Shown here piece by piece: positions 18,599 to 26,506 of a stretch of DNA of 64,000 nt. Source of the stretch: Acidobacteriota bacterium (GTDB taxonomy: Bacteria > Acidobacteriota > Terriglobia > Terriglobales > Acidobacteriaceae). The stretch covers positions 124,001-188,000 of the forward strand of contig JAFDVR010000017.1 of NCBI GenBank assembly GCA_018268855.1, read 5' to 3'. A program made the position numbers and the translations under genes. Under the pieces are notes generated by a model. The model ran no database searches. It worked only from the letters and a program-made list of their open reading frames with translations, and had not been told where the DNA came from. Each line of letters begins with the position of its first letter. Position 1 is the stretch's first letter.

Positions 18599-19375
18599 CT
18601 ACTGCTCCTTATAGTTGCGCATCAGCCCACCATCGATCACGTAGGTTGAGCCGGTAATGTAAGCGGCTTCGTCGCTTGCAAGAAACGCTGCCAGACCGGC
18701 TACATCGTCCACGCTGCCCAATCTTCCCAGTGGAATATTGTTGAGCAGTGCATTGAGCTTCGGCTTGTCGTTCAACAAAGCAGTGTTGATCGGTGTAGAG
18801 ATCGCACCCGGTGCAATGTTGTTCACCGTAATGTTCTTGGGCCCTAACTCTACGCACAAATCGCGCATCAGCATGCGCAGACCGCCCTTTGCCGCGCAGT
18901 AGCTCGCAAAGTGAGGAAACACCATGTCCTCATGTACTGATGAGATATTGATCACGCGGCCAGGAATGTTCTTCTCAATTAGTTTCTTCACAAACGCCTG
19001 CGTAAGAAAGAACGGTCCCTTCAAATTCACATCGAGGACCATGTCATAGTCCTTCTCGCTGACCTCCCAGAAGTCAGCTCCCTTCTCCACACCGGCGTTG
19101 TTCACCAGGATATCCGCCTTGCCGAATTTCTCCCACGTCGCATCCACCAGCTTCTGAATGTCGTCCAGTTTCGATACATCGGCTTGCACCAGCAGCGCCT
19201 TTCCACCGGCTGCTTGAATCTGGCGTATAGTCTCATCTCCGCCGGCTTTGTCATGGCGATAGTCCACCACCACGCTCGCGCCATCGCGTCCTAGACGTAC
19301 AGCAATTCCTTGTCCGATACCTGACGAAGCACCAGAGACGATTGCAATCTTACCTTGCAGCTTTTTATCACTCAT
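18599..19375 (-). CDS. SDR-family oxidoreductase, glucose 1-dehydrogenase-like
   Basis: Classical short-chain dehydrogenase of 258 aa. The NAD(P)-binding TGxxxGIG motif appears as SGASSGIGQGI (about residues 14-24), NNAG is at about residues 91-94, catalytic Ser in NISSVHED, and Tyr-Lys in YCAAK. The SxxHE after the catalytic Ser and the C-terminal YITGSTYVIDGGLMRNY resemble glucose 1-dehydrogenases. The cofactor residue after beta-2 (YRHDK) suggests NADP is possible. Its start overlaps the DUF3175 stop (ATGA). Confidence 0.88.
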   Translation of the reverse strand: MSDKKLQGKIAIVSGASSGIGQGIAVRLGRDGASVVVDYRHDKAGGDETIRQIQAAGGKALLVQADVSKLDDIQKLVDATWEKFGKADILVNNAGVEKGADFWEVSEKDYDMVLDVNLKGPFFLTQAFVKKLIEKNIPGRVINISSVHEDMVFPHFASYCAAKGGLRMLMRDLCVELGPKNITVNNIAPGAISTPINTALLNDKPKLNALLNNIPLGRLGSVDDVAGLAAFLASDEAAYITGSTYVIDGGLMRNYKEQ

Positions 19376-19797
19376 GCACTCTTCTTCCTTGTCTTAGAAG
19401 ATTTCTTTGTTGTCTTTTTTCGTGTAGATTTCTTCACCGCACTCTTCTTTGTGGTCTTTTTCGACGGTTTACTGTCAGTCTTCGAGTCCTCTACACGTTT
19501 GTGCAGCAACTCTTTTGCACGTTGAAGGACCTTGAGCCTGCTTTCAGGCAGGTTCTTACCTGCTCGATTGATGTAGAAGGTGAGCATCCGCATGCCGCTT
19601 CCTGGTCCTTTTGGAGAAACCTTCTTCGAAGCAAGTTCACGTGCGATCGTCGGTGCGCTTTGATTGAAAAGGTCTTTCCGGGGATGCGTTGAGTCGGTAC
19701 CGACCTTCGCAGACCACTTTCGCTTGCCACCGGAATTAGCATGGCTCGTGCTCTTTTTAGCAGACCGCTTCTTCGTTGCGGATTTCTTCGTCGCCAC
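19372..19797 (-). CDS. DUF3175 protein with lysine-rich histone H1-like tails
   Basis: A 141-residue very basic protein. The central block (about residues 27-100, KWSAKVGTDSTHPRKDLF through MLTFYINRAGKNLPESR) matches DUF3175 as I know it. Both ends are repeats of Lys, Ser, Thr and Ala (KKSATKKRSAKK at the start, KKTTKKSAVKKSTRKKTTKK near the end), resembling eukaryotic H1 and bacterial histone-like tails. DNA or RNA binding is therefore likely, though no function is known for the domain. It overlaps the SDR gene downstream by 4 nt. Confidence 0.82.
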   Translation of the reverse strand: MATKKSATKKRSAKKSTSHANSGGKRKWSAKVGTDSTHPRKDLFNQSAPTIARELASKKVSPKGPGSGMRMLTFYINRAGKNLPESRLKVLQRAKELLHKRVEDSKTDSKPSKKTTKKSAVKKSTRKKTTKKSSKTRKKSA

Positions 19798-19853
19798 GGA
19801 CTACTCCTTCACTCCATCGGATGCGTTAAATCCCAACGGAGTGAGTACGGCAT

Positions 19854-20318
19854 CTATCTGCGGCTGCGGAAAAAGCTCTGCAACATCGCGCCGCACGGCT
19901 CAGCCAGAACACCTGCCACTACCTCACAACGATGATTAAGCTGAGGATGATTCATGACAGACAGTACACTGCCGCAAGCGCCAGCCTTGGGATCGGCAGC
20001 GGCGTAGACCAACCGCGCCATGCGCGCGTGCAGAATGGCACCCGCACACATCGCACACGGCTCCAGTGTCACGTAGAGCGAGCATCCAGTCAGTCGATAG
20101 TTCTCAAGCGCACGACCTGCTTCGCGCATCGCGACGATCTCGCAATGCGCCGTGGGATCGCTGTCCCGAATCACGCGATTCTGGCCGCGACCGATAACTT
20201 CACCGGAAGAAGAAACGACAACAGCTCCCACAGGAACCTCGCCATCGGCGGACGCGCGCTCGGCCTCCGCAATAGCCTCCTGCATGTACTGCAGATCGAG
20301 TTCAGTAAGATCGCTCAT
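19854..20318 (-). CDS. tadA: tRNA-specific adenosine deaminase
   Basis: Zinc-dependent deaminase that converts A34 to inosine in the anticodon of tRNA-Arg(ACG), the tRNA encoded at 48571-48646. The zinc ligands are His58 and the PCAMC pair Cys88/Cys91; the proton-shuttling Glu60 is in HCEIVA. The usual motif is HAE or HVE, so the Cys at position 59 is a mild departure. At 154 aa the length is normal. It begins 4 nt after the Nuc-like lipoprotein gene, so it probably lies at the end of the polyamine operon. Confidence 0.95.
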   Translation of the reverse strand: MSDLTELDLQYMQEAIAEAERASADGEVPVGAVVVSSSGEVIGRGQNRVIRDSDPTAHCEIVAMREAGRALENYRLTGCSLYVTLEPCAMCAGAILHARMARLVYAAADPKAGACGSVLSVMNHPQLNHRCEVVAGVLAEPCGAMLQSFFRSRR

Positions 20319-20322
20319 TGGC

Positions 20323-20931
20323 CTACAGACTCATTGTCTGCGCGATTCCAGATTGCGTTGAAGTTTGTCTGGAAGTTCTCACCGAATCGGCATCGCACAG
20401 GATGACAAGATCATTGTCCTGCCGCTTCTCTCCCGTAGGAGAAAAATTCGCAGAGCCGCTACGCACAAACGCACCATCCACACAGTACGACTTCAGGTGC
20501 ATCAGCGTGTGCGAGTGCTTCACGCGTATCTCAACGTTCGGTGCAGCAGAGAGACGGGCGATGAGGTCATTATCCGCAACGCCGTCCTCGTCCTCATCAT
20601 TATCGACGCGTTTACGCTTGCTGCGTGAAGCTTTGGTTGCACGCGCAGCTTCACCACGAAACTGTGTCTGGTCACGATAGACGCGCACGTGGACGCCGCG
20701 CGCGGCATCCATCAATGCATTCGCAACGACAAGATCGGTGAGCGAGTAAGCCGCAAAATCGATGGAGCGGTGCGCCGTCTGCAAAAGAGCAACGTCCATG
20801 CGCTCCAGGTTCTCAGCAGGGGAGTAATGCAGTTCTGCCGCAACGTTGCTTTGCGCAATACGCTGTTCAGGCGCACGGCAGCCTGCAAGCAGCGGCAGCA
20901 ATAGCGCTGCCGCCAGTGCGCGATACCGCAT
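20323..20931 (-). CDS. Nuc-like phospholipase D-superfamily lipoprotein
   Basis: A lipoprotein signal (MRYRALAAALLLPLLAGC) gives a lipid-anchored protein of about 202 aa. It has a single HxK(x)4D motif, HLKSYCVD, followed by GSANFS, as in Nuc-type endonucleases that work as dimers; the segment before it (AHRSIDFAAYSLTDLVV) is also typical. A charged insertion (RSKRKRVDNDEDEDG) sits between. It may be a periplasmic nuclease or phosphodiesterase. The ATG at 20931 overlaps the aguA stop as TGATG; an earlier GTG/ATG extension would spoil the signal peptide. Confidence 0.82.
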   Translation of the reverse strand: MRYRALAAALLLPLLAGCRAPEQRIAQSNVAAELHYSPAENLERMDVALLQTAHRSIDFAAYSLTDLVVANALMDAARGVHVRVYRDQTQFRGEAARATKASRSKRKRVDNDEDEDGVADNDLIARLSAAPNVEIRVKHSHTLMHLKSYCVDGAFVRSGSANFSPTGEKRQDNDLVILCDADSVRTSRQTSTQSGIAQTMSL

Positions 20932-21989
20932 CAGGCAGGCTCCTGCTGCGTCATGCAATGCAGCGCGCCCAGTCCCCAGATAAAGTCGCCACAGTGGATG
21001 CCGATCGTCTTTCGCGTAGGGAACTGATCGGCAATGATGTTCAGCGCAATGCGGTCGTTCTCATCGTTGAATGTCGGCACAAGCACCAGGTCGTTCGCAA
21101 TGTAAAAGTTCGCATAGCTCGCCGGCAGCCGCTCATTATCGAAGATTACCGGGGAAGGCATCGGCAACTCAATCACGTTGAACGCCTCATCGCTCAGGTT
21201 CTTCGCAGACCGCAGACGGTCAAGGTTCTCTGCCAGCGGCAGATGGTTCTCGTCCGAGGTTTCCTTCTCCGTCGCCAGCAGAATGGTGTTCTCGTTCACA
21301 AAACGAGCAATATCGTCCACATGGCCATGCGTGTCATCACCGGCGCATCCACGGTTCAGCCACACCACCTGCTCGATGCCGAGATACTGGGCAAAGCACT
21401 GCTCCAGTTGCTCACGCGCGATGCCAGGATTGCGCTGCTGCACTTCGCTCAACAGGCATTCTTCTGTCGTAAGCATCAGTCCGGCACCATTCACATCAAT
21501 CGAACCACCCTCAAGAACAACGCGATGCTCCCCAATCATCGGAACAATACGCTCTACGCCTTGCAGCTTGGCCACTTCAGAAGGAATCAGGTCGTCGTTG
21601 TGCCAGTTGTCATACTTGGCCCACGCATTGAACTTCCAATCCGTCACCGCAAGCGAGTTGTCCTGCTTGCGCGCGGAGCCTTCAGCCTTACGAACATAGA
21701 TTGGCCCCGAATCCCGCAGCCAGATGCGGTCCGTCCGCCACGGATGAAAGTGCAGCCGCGCCATGTTCGCGCCAGCGCGCAGCAGCATCTTGCGCGCACG
21801 CTTCTCCGCAAGCTCGTTCTGCACAAGAATGTTGACGTCTTCCACCTGCGAGAGCTGCCGCACGATCTCGCAATACACCCACGGAATCGGCTGAAACTTC
21901 CCAGGCCAGTCCTCTGCGTTATGCGGCCACGCAATCCATGTAGCGGAGTGGCGTTCCCACTCGGCGGGCATTGTGTACTGCTTATTCAT
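20931..21989 (-). CDS. aguA: agmatine deiminase
   Basis: Converts agmatine to N-carbamoylputrescine and ammonia, the middle step of the arginine-decarboxylase route to putrescine. It has the PPADxxERH-like N-terminus (PAEWERHSATWIAWPH), the GCAGDDTHGHVDD segment and the C-terminal GALHCMTQQ with the nucleophilic Cys345. At 352 aa the length is usual. Its start overlaps the aguB stop (TAATG) and its stop overlaps the lipoprotein start, so three genes are translationally linked. Confidence 0.96.
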   Translation of the reverse strand: MNKQYTMPAEWERHSATWIAWPHNAEDWPGKFQPIPWVYCEIVRQLSQVEDVNILVQNELAEKRARKMLLRAGANMARLHFHPWRTDRIWLRDSGPIYVRKAEGSARKQDNSLAVTDWKFNAWAKYDNWHNDDLIPSEVAKLQGVERIVPMIGEHRVVLEGGSIDVNGAGLMLTTEECLLSEVQQRNPGIAREQLEQCFAQYLGIEQVVWLNRGCAGDDTHGHVDDIARFVNENTILLATEKETSDENHLPLAENLDRLRSAKNLSDEAFNVIELPMPSPVIFDNERLPASYANFYIANDLVLVPTFNDENDRIALNIIADQFPTRKTIGIHCGDFIWGLGALHCMTQQEPA

Positions 21990-22906
21990 TAATCCAAAAA
22001 CCTCTTCGTCACACCTTCATAGAAATCAATCCGCCGGTCGCGCAAAAACGGCCAGTGTTGCCGCGTAATCTCCACCAGCTTCATATCCAGATCGGCGAGC
22101 AGAATCTCTTCCTTATCATGCGAAGCCTTCGCAACAATCCGTCCAAACGGATCGGCAATAAATGAGCCGCCCCAGAACTCCAGCCCGGCACCTTCCGGCC
22201 CCTTCATCGTCACGCCGTTGTGCTTCACATCGCCATGCTCATGGCCGACACGATTCACCGCGCACACCCATACGCCGTTTGAGATCGCGTGTGCGCGCTG
22301 GGTCGTCTGCCACGCATCGTACTGCGCCTCGCCGAACTCTTCCTTTTCGCTCGGATGCCAGCCGATAGCGGTGGGGTAGAACAACACCTCCGCGCCCTTC
22401 AGCGCCGTAAGTCTAGCGCCCTCGGGATACCACTGGTCCCAACACACAAGCGTGCCAACATTGCCGGCAGACGTGCGCGTCGCTTTAAAGCCCAAATCTC
22501 CCGGCGTGAAATAAAACTTCTCGTAATACAGAGGATCGTCCGGAATATGCATCTTGCGATAAACATCATGGATACTGCCGTCCTTCTCAATCGTCACAGC
22601 CGTGTTGTGATACAGTCCAGCCGCGCGCCGCTCAAAGAGGGAAGCGATGATGACAACACCCGCCTCACGCGCCACACCGGTCAGCACATCAGTGGACGGC
22701 CCAGGGATCGGCTCAGCCGTATCGAACAGAGCATGGTCTTCGCGCTGACAAAAATACTGTGCGCGAAACAGTTCCGGCAGACACACAATCTGTGCACCCT
22801 CACGGGCTGCCTCATACACGCGCTCAGCTGCTTTATCGAGATTCAGCTTTGTGTCCACTTCGCACGACATCTGAATCAGAGCGACGCGTGTCTTGTTCTC
22901 GTTCAT
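21989..22906 (-). CDS. aguB: N-carbamoylputrescine amidase
   Basis: Nitrilase-superfamily enzyme that hydrolyses N-carbamoylputrescine to putrescine. The Glu45-Lys118-Cys155 catalytic triad sits in LPELF, YRKMH and LVCWDQW. At 305 aa it is the expected length. An AGGAAAGAG Shine-Dalgarno sequence lies directly after the vapC stop, only 9 nt upstream, so it can be read from the same mRNA as the toxin-antitoxin pair. Confidence 0.96.
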   Translation of the reverse strand: MNENKTRVALIQMSCEVDTKLNLDKAAERVYEAAREGAQIVCLPELFRAQYFCQREDHALFDTAEPIPGPSTDVLTGVAREAGVVIIASLFERRAAGLYHNTAVTIEKDGSIHDVYRKMHIPDDPLYYEKFYFTPGDLGFKATRTSAGNVGTLVCWDQWYPEGARLTALKGAEVLFYPTAIGWHPSEKEEFGEAQYDAWQTTQRAHAISNGVWVCAVNRVGHEHGDVKHNGVTMKGPEGAGLEFWGGSFIADPFGRIVAKASHDKEEILLADLDMKLVEITRQHWPFLRDRRIDFYEGVTKRFLD

Positions 22907-22915
22907 CTCTTTCCT

Positions 22916-23323
22916 CTACGTTGCAAGTGCGCGAAAATACCCGCGCTTTGCCAGTTGCAAAAGCGTTTTATCATGCGTAACCAGTGTGAATCCTTCCGCA
23001 CGTGCTGTCGCTGCGATGATTCTGTCTGCGGGATCCCCATGGAAGTCTGTTGGCAGGGCCGCGCATTCGCAGGCAACTTCAACATCGATCGGTGCCAGAA
23101 GCACTCTCGATCGTTCCACGGCAGTATGCAGCCATTTGCGCACTGGCATGCCGAGATCCAGCTTTCTCCGTGATGCTTTCAATGAGATCTCCCACATTGA
23201 TATTGGGGAAAGGAAGAGTTCCCGCTTATCGGCAGCTTCTGCAATAGGTTTTCGTACTGTGGAATGAAGAGAAGGCAAATCATCTACCATCCACAACCAG
23301 ACATGCGTGTCGAGCAGAATCAT
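22916..23323 (-). CDS. PIN-domain toxin, VapC type
   Basis: A 135-aa PIN-domain ribonuclease. The acidic residues are visible: Asp5 in LLDTHVWLW, Glu in ISMWEISLK, Asp in DPADRIIAATA and Asp near LVTHDKTLL. VapC toxins usually cleave tRNA or rRNA. The ATG at 23323 overlaps the antitoxin stop (ATGA), the standard arrangement of such pairs. An upstream extension of 25 codons would overlap the antitoxin gene and is rejected. Confidence 0.93.
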   Translation of the reverse strand: MILLDTHVWLWMVDDLPSLHSTVRKPIAEAADKRELFLSPISMWEISLKASRRKLDLGMPVRKWLHTAVERSRVLLAPIDVEVACECAALPTDFHGDPADRIIAATARAEGFTLVTHDKTLLQLAKRGYFRALAT

Positions 23324-23667
23324 TCCGACATCGCTTCCCAAACATCGGGTTCCGGGCCCACGATATCGCCGGTAATCTTGAATGTTCCTTTCATGCAACC
23401 AAAGATGCTGGGTGTTGACTCATCCTCGATGGGTACGAGACGGGCAATCTTCCGTCCCCGCTTCGTAATCGTAATTTCCGAGCGTTCGCGATCAACGGTC
23501 TCCAATAATTGAAGAAAGTGCGCCTTGGCCTTCGAGGCAGTTACATCTCCGCGAATGGCCCGCACACGCTTAGTAACCGGAGCATCTGCCACCTTCGTCT
23601 GCGGTGAAGCAGACTTCTTCGAAGCGCCATGCTGAGAACGCACATCGGATTTTGGAAGTGCCGCCAT
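23320..23667 (-). CDS. Phd/YefM-type antitoxin
   Basis: Type II antitoxin of 115 aa. The Phd/YefM DNA-binding fold occupies about residues 38-75 (GDVTASKAKAHFLQLLETVD and ITITKRGRKIARLVP). The C-terminal 35 residues should wrap the toxin. Residues 1-35 are an extra basic, Lys/Ser-rich segment absent from most Phd proteins, perhaps a poorly placed start. A strong upstream gap of 90 nt to the decarboxylase gene allows its own promoter. Confidence 0.88.
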   Translation of the reverse strand: MAALPKSDVRSQHGASKKSASPQTKVADAPVTKRVRAIRGDVTASKAKAHFLQLLETVDRERSEITITKRGRKIARLVPIEDESTPSIFGCMKGTFKITGDIVGPEPDVWEAMSE

Positions 23668-23757
23668 ATGGTCATCTCCAGATGACTATTGTAACATTCG
23701 CGCAAGAGAAGAGGCGCCAGCGTAGCCAGCGCCTCCACCATGTTCGTACTCGAAAAC

Positions 23758-24387
23758 CTACTTCTTCTTGCCTGACTTGGCCGAACTTGCCTTTGCGGCA
23801 GCCTCAAGGGATTCCACCGTGTTCGGCTCATCATCAAAGATCAGAATCGCTGCGGCGATGACGGTCGTCCACTTGCCATGCTTGTCGCCCACAGCAGTCT
23901 GTGTCACATTGGCTGTGCGAACGATCTTGTTGGAGATGCGGTAGATCTCCTTCTTCTCGTCCCAGCTCTTGTCTGGATCGAAGTCCACGTCGAGCGTGGT
24001 CGCCAGCATCTCGGCGGCAAGTTCTTCGGCGTAATCGCCGGCCTGCTCTTCAGTCTCACCAAAGGTGTGGTGTTCGGAGAGATAGCCATACGTGTTGCGG
24101 TCCGTCGGAATCGCGACGCCGATCGACGATGCTACCAGGCGGTGCGGTTCGCGAGTGGAGTTTTCAGCCACCACGGCAAACACCACTTCGCCGGGGTTCA
24201 GAAACTTCAGGCCCTCTTTGCGCGTGGTCATCTTGCATTGCGGCGGAAAGATCGACGAAACGCGAACCAGGTTCTGTGCAGCGATGCCGGCGTCGCGCAG
24301 CGCCATCTCGAACGACGTCAGCCGCTCCTTATGCTTGCCAACGCCCTTTGTAAAGAAAAGGCGCTTGGGAACCATGTTCATACCCAA
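23758..24387 (-). CDS. pyruvoyl-dependent arginine decarboxylase
   Basis: Proenzyme that self-cleaves to form a pyruvoyl cofactor and then decarboxylates arginine to agmatine. The cleavage site is Ser44-Ser45 in [10 protein letters not shown]; the family also shows [16 protein letters not shown] and [12 protein letters not shown]. The 209-aa protein has a Lys/Ala-rich tail. A GGAGGG Shine-Dalgarno sequence (24396-24401) lies 8 nt before a TTG at 24387, which suits that start better than the ATGs at codons 3 and 5. Together with aguA and aguB it completes arginine to putrescine. Confidence 0.94.
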   Translation of the reverse strand: MGMNMVPKRLFFTKGVGKHKERLTSFEMALRDAGIAAQNLVRVSSIFPPQCKMTTRKEGLKFLNPGEVVFAVVAENSTREPHRLVASSIGVAIPTDRNTYGYLSEHHTFGETEEQAGDYAEELAAEMLATTLDVDFDPDKSWDEKKEIYRISNKIVRTANVTQTAVGDKHGKWTTVIAAAILIFDDEPNTVESLEAAAKASSAKSGKKK

Positions 24388-24738
24388 CTCGAAGACCCTC
24401 CGGAATATTTAAGAAGACGTGCGACTCAGCGCACCTTAGAAAGCGCTGCGGACCCGCAACGCACCCAATAAAAAGTATCGCACCTTTTTGGACGCTGAAA
24501 AGGGATGCGGCGCACACTTCTGCACACTTTTTATGCGGAGTCCCCAAACCCGCCGTTTCACGCCTTCTCTCTGCTGAAACTTCTCTGGAGTTCGACCAAT
24601 TTCTGATACCTTAAATTCGTGGACAGGGGTGTAGTTCCGGCCTTTCCACACCCCGTTTTCATCTACCTCAGTCCTTATCGATTCCCACAGCACATCGGCC
24701 CCTGTGTATCCGATTCGTGCTATTTGCAAAGGAGAAGC
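24388..24738. other. 351-nt intergenic region between divergent arginine decarboxylase and glnA
   Basis: No open reading frame, RNA gene or convincing terminator here. It must hold promoters for both neighbours. The decarboxylase Shine-Dalgarno sequence is at 24396-24401 and the glnA one (GGAGA) at 24731-24735. I found no clean sigma-70 or sigma-54 pair and no long inverted repeat. A leader or small RNA cannot be excluded by eye. Confidence 0.6.
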
Positions 24739-26169
24739 ATGGCAGGCGAATTTCGCAATTTTCTTGAACTTTCCTACGAAGAGTTGGAAGAGCTGAACCT
24801 CGAAGCCAAGGAGCAGCGCAAGAATCGCGTTGCCATTGACAAGCTCAAAGAGCAGCGCCTCAAGTATCTAACCGATACCAAGGGCATCAAGGCTGTGACC
24901 GTGCTCTTCAGCGACCTTGAAGGCCGTCTGCACATGCTCGATTACGACAAGAAGTTCCTGATCGGCAGCTACGACAACCTCACCTTCGACGGCTCCTCCA
25001 TCCGCGGCTTTACCGCGCAGCGCGAAAGTGACCTCCGCCTCGGCATCGATTGGAGCGCCTTCTACTGGGCGCCCGCCGACGTCTTCGGCCCCGGCAAGAT
25101 CCTCGTCTTCGGCGAAGTGATCGACAAGAATGGTGGCCACTACACCGCCGACCTGCGCGGTGCGCTCAAGGCATTCGCCAAGGAGCAGTTCGAGAAGAGC
25201 GGCTACACGCTCAACGCTGCCAACGAAATCGAAGGCTTCCTCTTCGAGGGTATCGACGCAGAGCGCAGTTTCCATGAGACGGGCAAGTTTGTCTACGCTA
25301 ATCAGGGCGGCTACTATCACTCGCTGCCCGGCGACCCGCTGCGCGACTTCATCGACACGGCTGCGGAAGTGCAGCGCGCGATGGGCTTCGAGAATGAGAA
25401 GGACCATCCTGAAGTGGCGCCTTCGCAATTCGAGATCAACTACACCTATGGCGATGCGGTTGCTGCCGCCGACCAGATTCAGCTCTACAAACTGATCTGC
25501 CGCCAGGTGGCTACGCAGATGGGCATGACCGCTAGCTTCCTTCCCAAGCCGGTTGTAGGTGTCAACGGCTCCGGCATGCACACCAACGTCTCCATCACCA
25601 AGGACAAGAAAAACCTCTTTTGGGACCCCAAGGGCCAGGAGAAGGTCTCCACCATGGCATGGGAGTTCGTGGACCGCATTCTCACGCACGGCAATGACAT
25701 CTGCCTTCTGCTCAATGCGAGTGTCAACGCGTATCGCCGTCTCGATCCGCACTTCGAAGCTCCGAATCAGATCAAGGCTTCGGCCACCGATCGTGGTTCC
25801 ATGATCCGCATTCCTATAGGCAATGAGAAGTCTGCGCGCGTGGAAGTTCGTTCCGTCGGACCGGACGCAAACCCGTACGCAGTGCTCTACTCAGTCTTCA
25901 AGACCGGTCTAGAAGGCCAGATCTCCAAGCAGGAGAACCTTCGCCAGGCCGAGCGTTACCTGCCCGACAACATCTATACCGCTATCGAGAACTTCCGCAA
26001 TGCCGACTGGACCGGAACTCTCCTCGGCGAAGATGTGAAGGCACGCTATGCCGACCTCAAGCAGGCTTCGGCAGACCGCTGCCCGCGTTTGCTTGGCACC
26101 ATCGTGAAGGACTGCGAAGTAACCTTCCACCACGACGTATACAACCAGCTTCTTTGGGGCAAGTTCTAG
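24739..26169 (+). CDS. glnA: glutamine synthetase, type I
   Basis: Forms glutamine from glutamate, ammonia and ATP; a dodecamer of about 476-aa subunits. The beta-grasp and ATP/glutamate motifs are present: GSSIRGF, SQFEINY, the ammonium/ATP segment KPVVGVNGSGMHTNVS and the metal-binding RGSMIRIP. The AERYLPDNIY stretch lies where adenylylation-regulated enzymes have NLYDLP, so that form of control is not obvious. I start at ATG 24739, 4 nt after GGAGA; a longer frame to 24619 has no ribosome site. Unlike most acidobacteria genes near it, it is followed by a strong terminator. Confidence 0.96.
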   Translation: MAGEFRNFLELSYEELEELNLEAKEQRKNRVAIDKLKEQRLKYLTDTKGIKAVTVLFSDLEGRLHMLDYDKKFLIGSYDNLTFDGSSIRGFTAQRESDLRLGIDWSAFYWAPADVFGPGKILVFGEVIDKNGGHYTADLRGALKAFAKEQFEKSGYTLNAANEIEGFLFEGIDAERSFHETGKFVYANQGGYYHSLPGDPLRDFIDTAAEVQRAMGFENEKDHPEVAPSQFEINYTYGDAVAAADQIQLYKLICRQVATQMGMTASFLPKPVVGVNGSGMHTNVSITKDKKNLFWDPKGQEKVSTMAWEFVDRILTHGNDICLLLNASVNAYRRLDPHFEAPNQIKASATDRGSMIRIPIGNEKSARVEVRSVGPDANPYAVLYSVFKTGLEGQISKQENLRQAERYLPDNIYTAIENFRNADWTGTLLGEDVKARYADLKQASADRCPRLLGTIVKDCEVTFHHDVYNQLLWGKF

Positions 26170-26195
26170 GCCGTCCAGCATACTTCAACACAAAG

Positions 26196-26218
26196 GCGTC
26201 CGCACTGCGGACGCTTTT
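26196..26218 (+). terminator. intrinsic terminator of glnA
   Basis: An 8-bp stem, GCGTCCGC and GCGGACGC, with a three-base loop is followed by TTTT. It starts 27 nt after the glnA stop. A short run of A before the stem makes it usable on the other strand too. Confidence 0.88.
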
Positions 26219-26267
26219 GTTGTTAATTTATTCCCGTCTTGCTGGAAATCTGCTTCGAAAGGACTTC

Positions 26268-26471
26268 TTAGTCCTGCGCATCTCCACGCGTACGCACATA
26301 CACAAGCGCCAGAATTCCCGTCGCCACGATGACCCATACAAACTGATACCAGTAGAAAAACGGAACACCAAGCAGATATGGTGTCTCGCGGTTATACATC
26401 TGCGGAAAACAAAGTCCTGCAAAGGGAAGCAGGAGCAGCCAGAGCCACGGATTATGCTTGCGTTGCGCCAT
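26268..26471 (-). CDS. DUF3311 small membrane protein
   Basis: About 67 residues with two hydrophobic helices (NPWLWLLLLPFAGLCF and FYWYQFVWVIVATGILALVY) separated by a tight loop with the N-R-x-x-P motif NRETPYLLGVPF, typical of DUF3311. Members usually sit beside a sodium:solute symporter gene, but no such gene is here. An ATG four codons earlier (26483) is equally possible; neither has a good ribosome site. Confidence 0.8.
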   Translation of the reverse strand: MAQRKHNPWLWLLLLPFAGLCFPQMYNRETPYLLGVPFFYWYQFVWVIVATGILALVYVRTRGDAQD

Positions 26472-26506
26472 CAGTGGAAGCATACCGCATCAGCTAACAT
26501 GCAGAT

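Noticed and set aside
20916..21992. 358-aa open frame on the plus strand opposite aguA
   Set aside because: Antisense of a confirmed agmatine deiminase; no motif.
22916..23667. Toxin-antitoxin pair as part of a mobile element
   Set aside because: I saw no transposase, integrase, direct repeats or inverted repeats around it, so transfer is possible but not supported.
24710..24738. Sigma-54-like element (GTGCTATTTGCA) before glnA
   Set aside because: The essential GG at -24 is missing and the TTGCA is only about 10 nt before the start codon.
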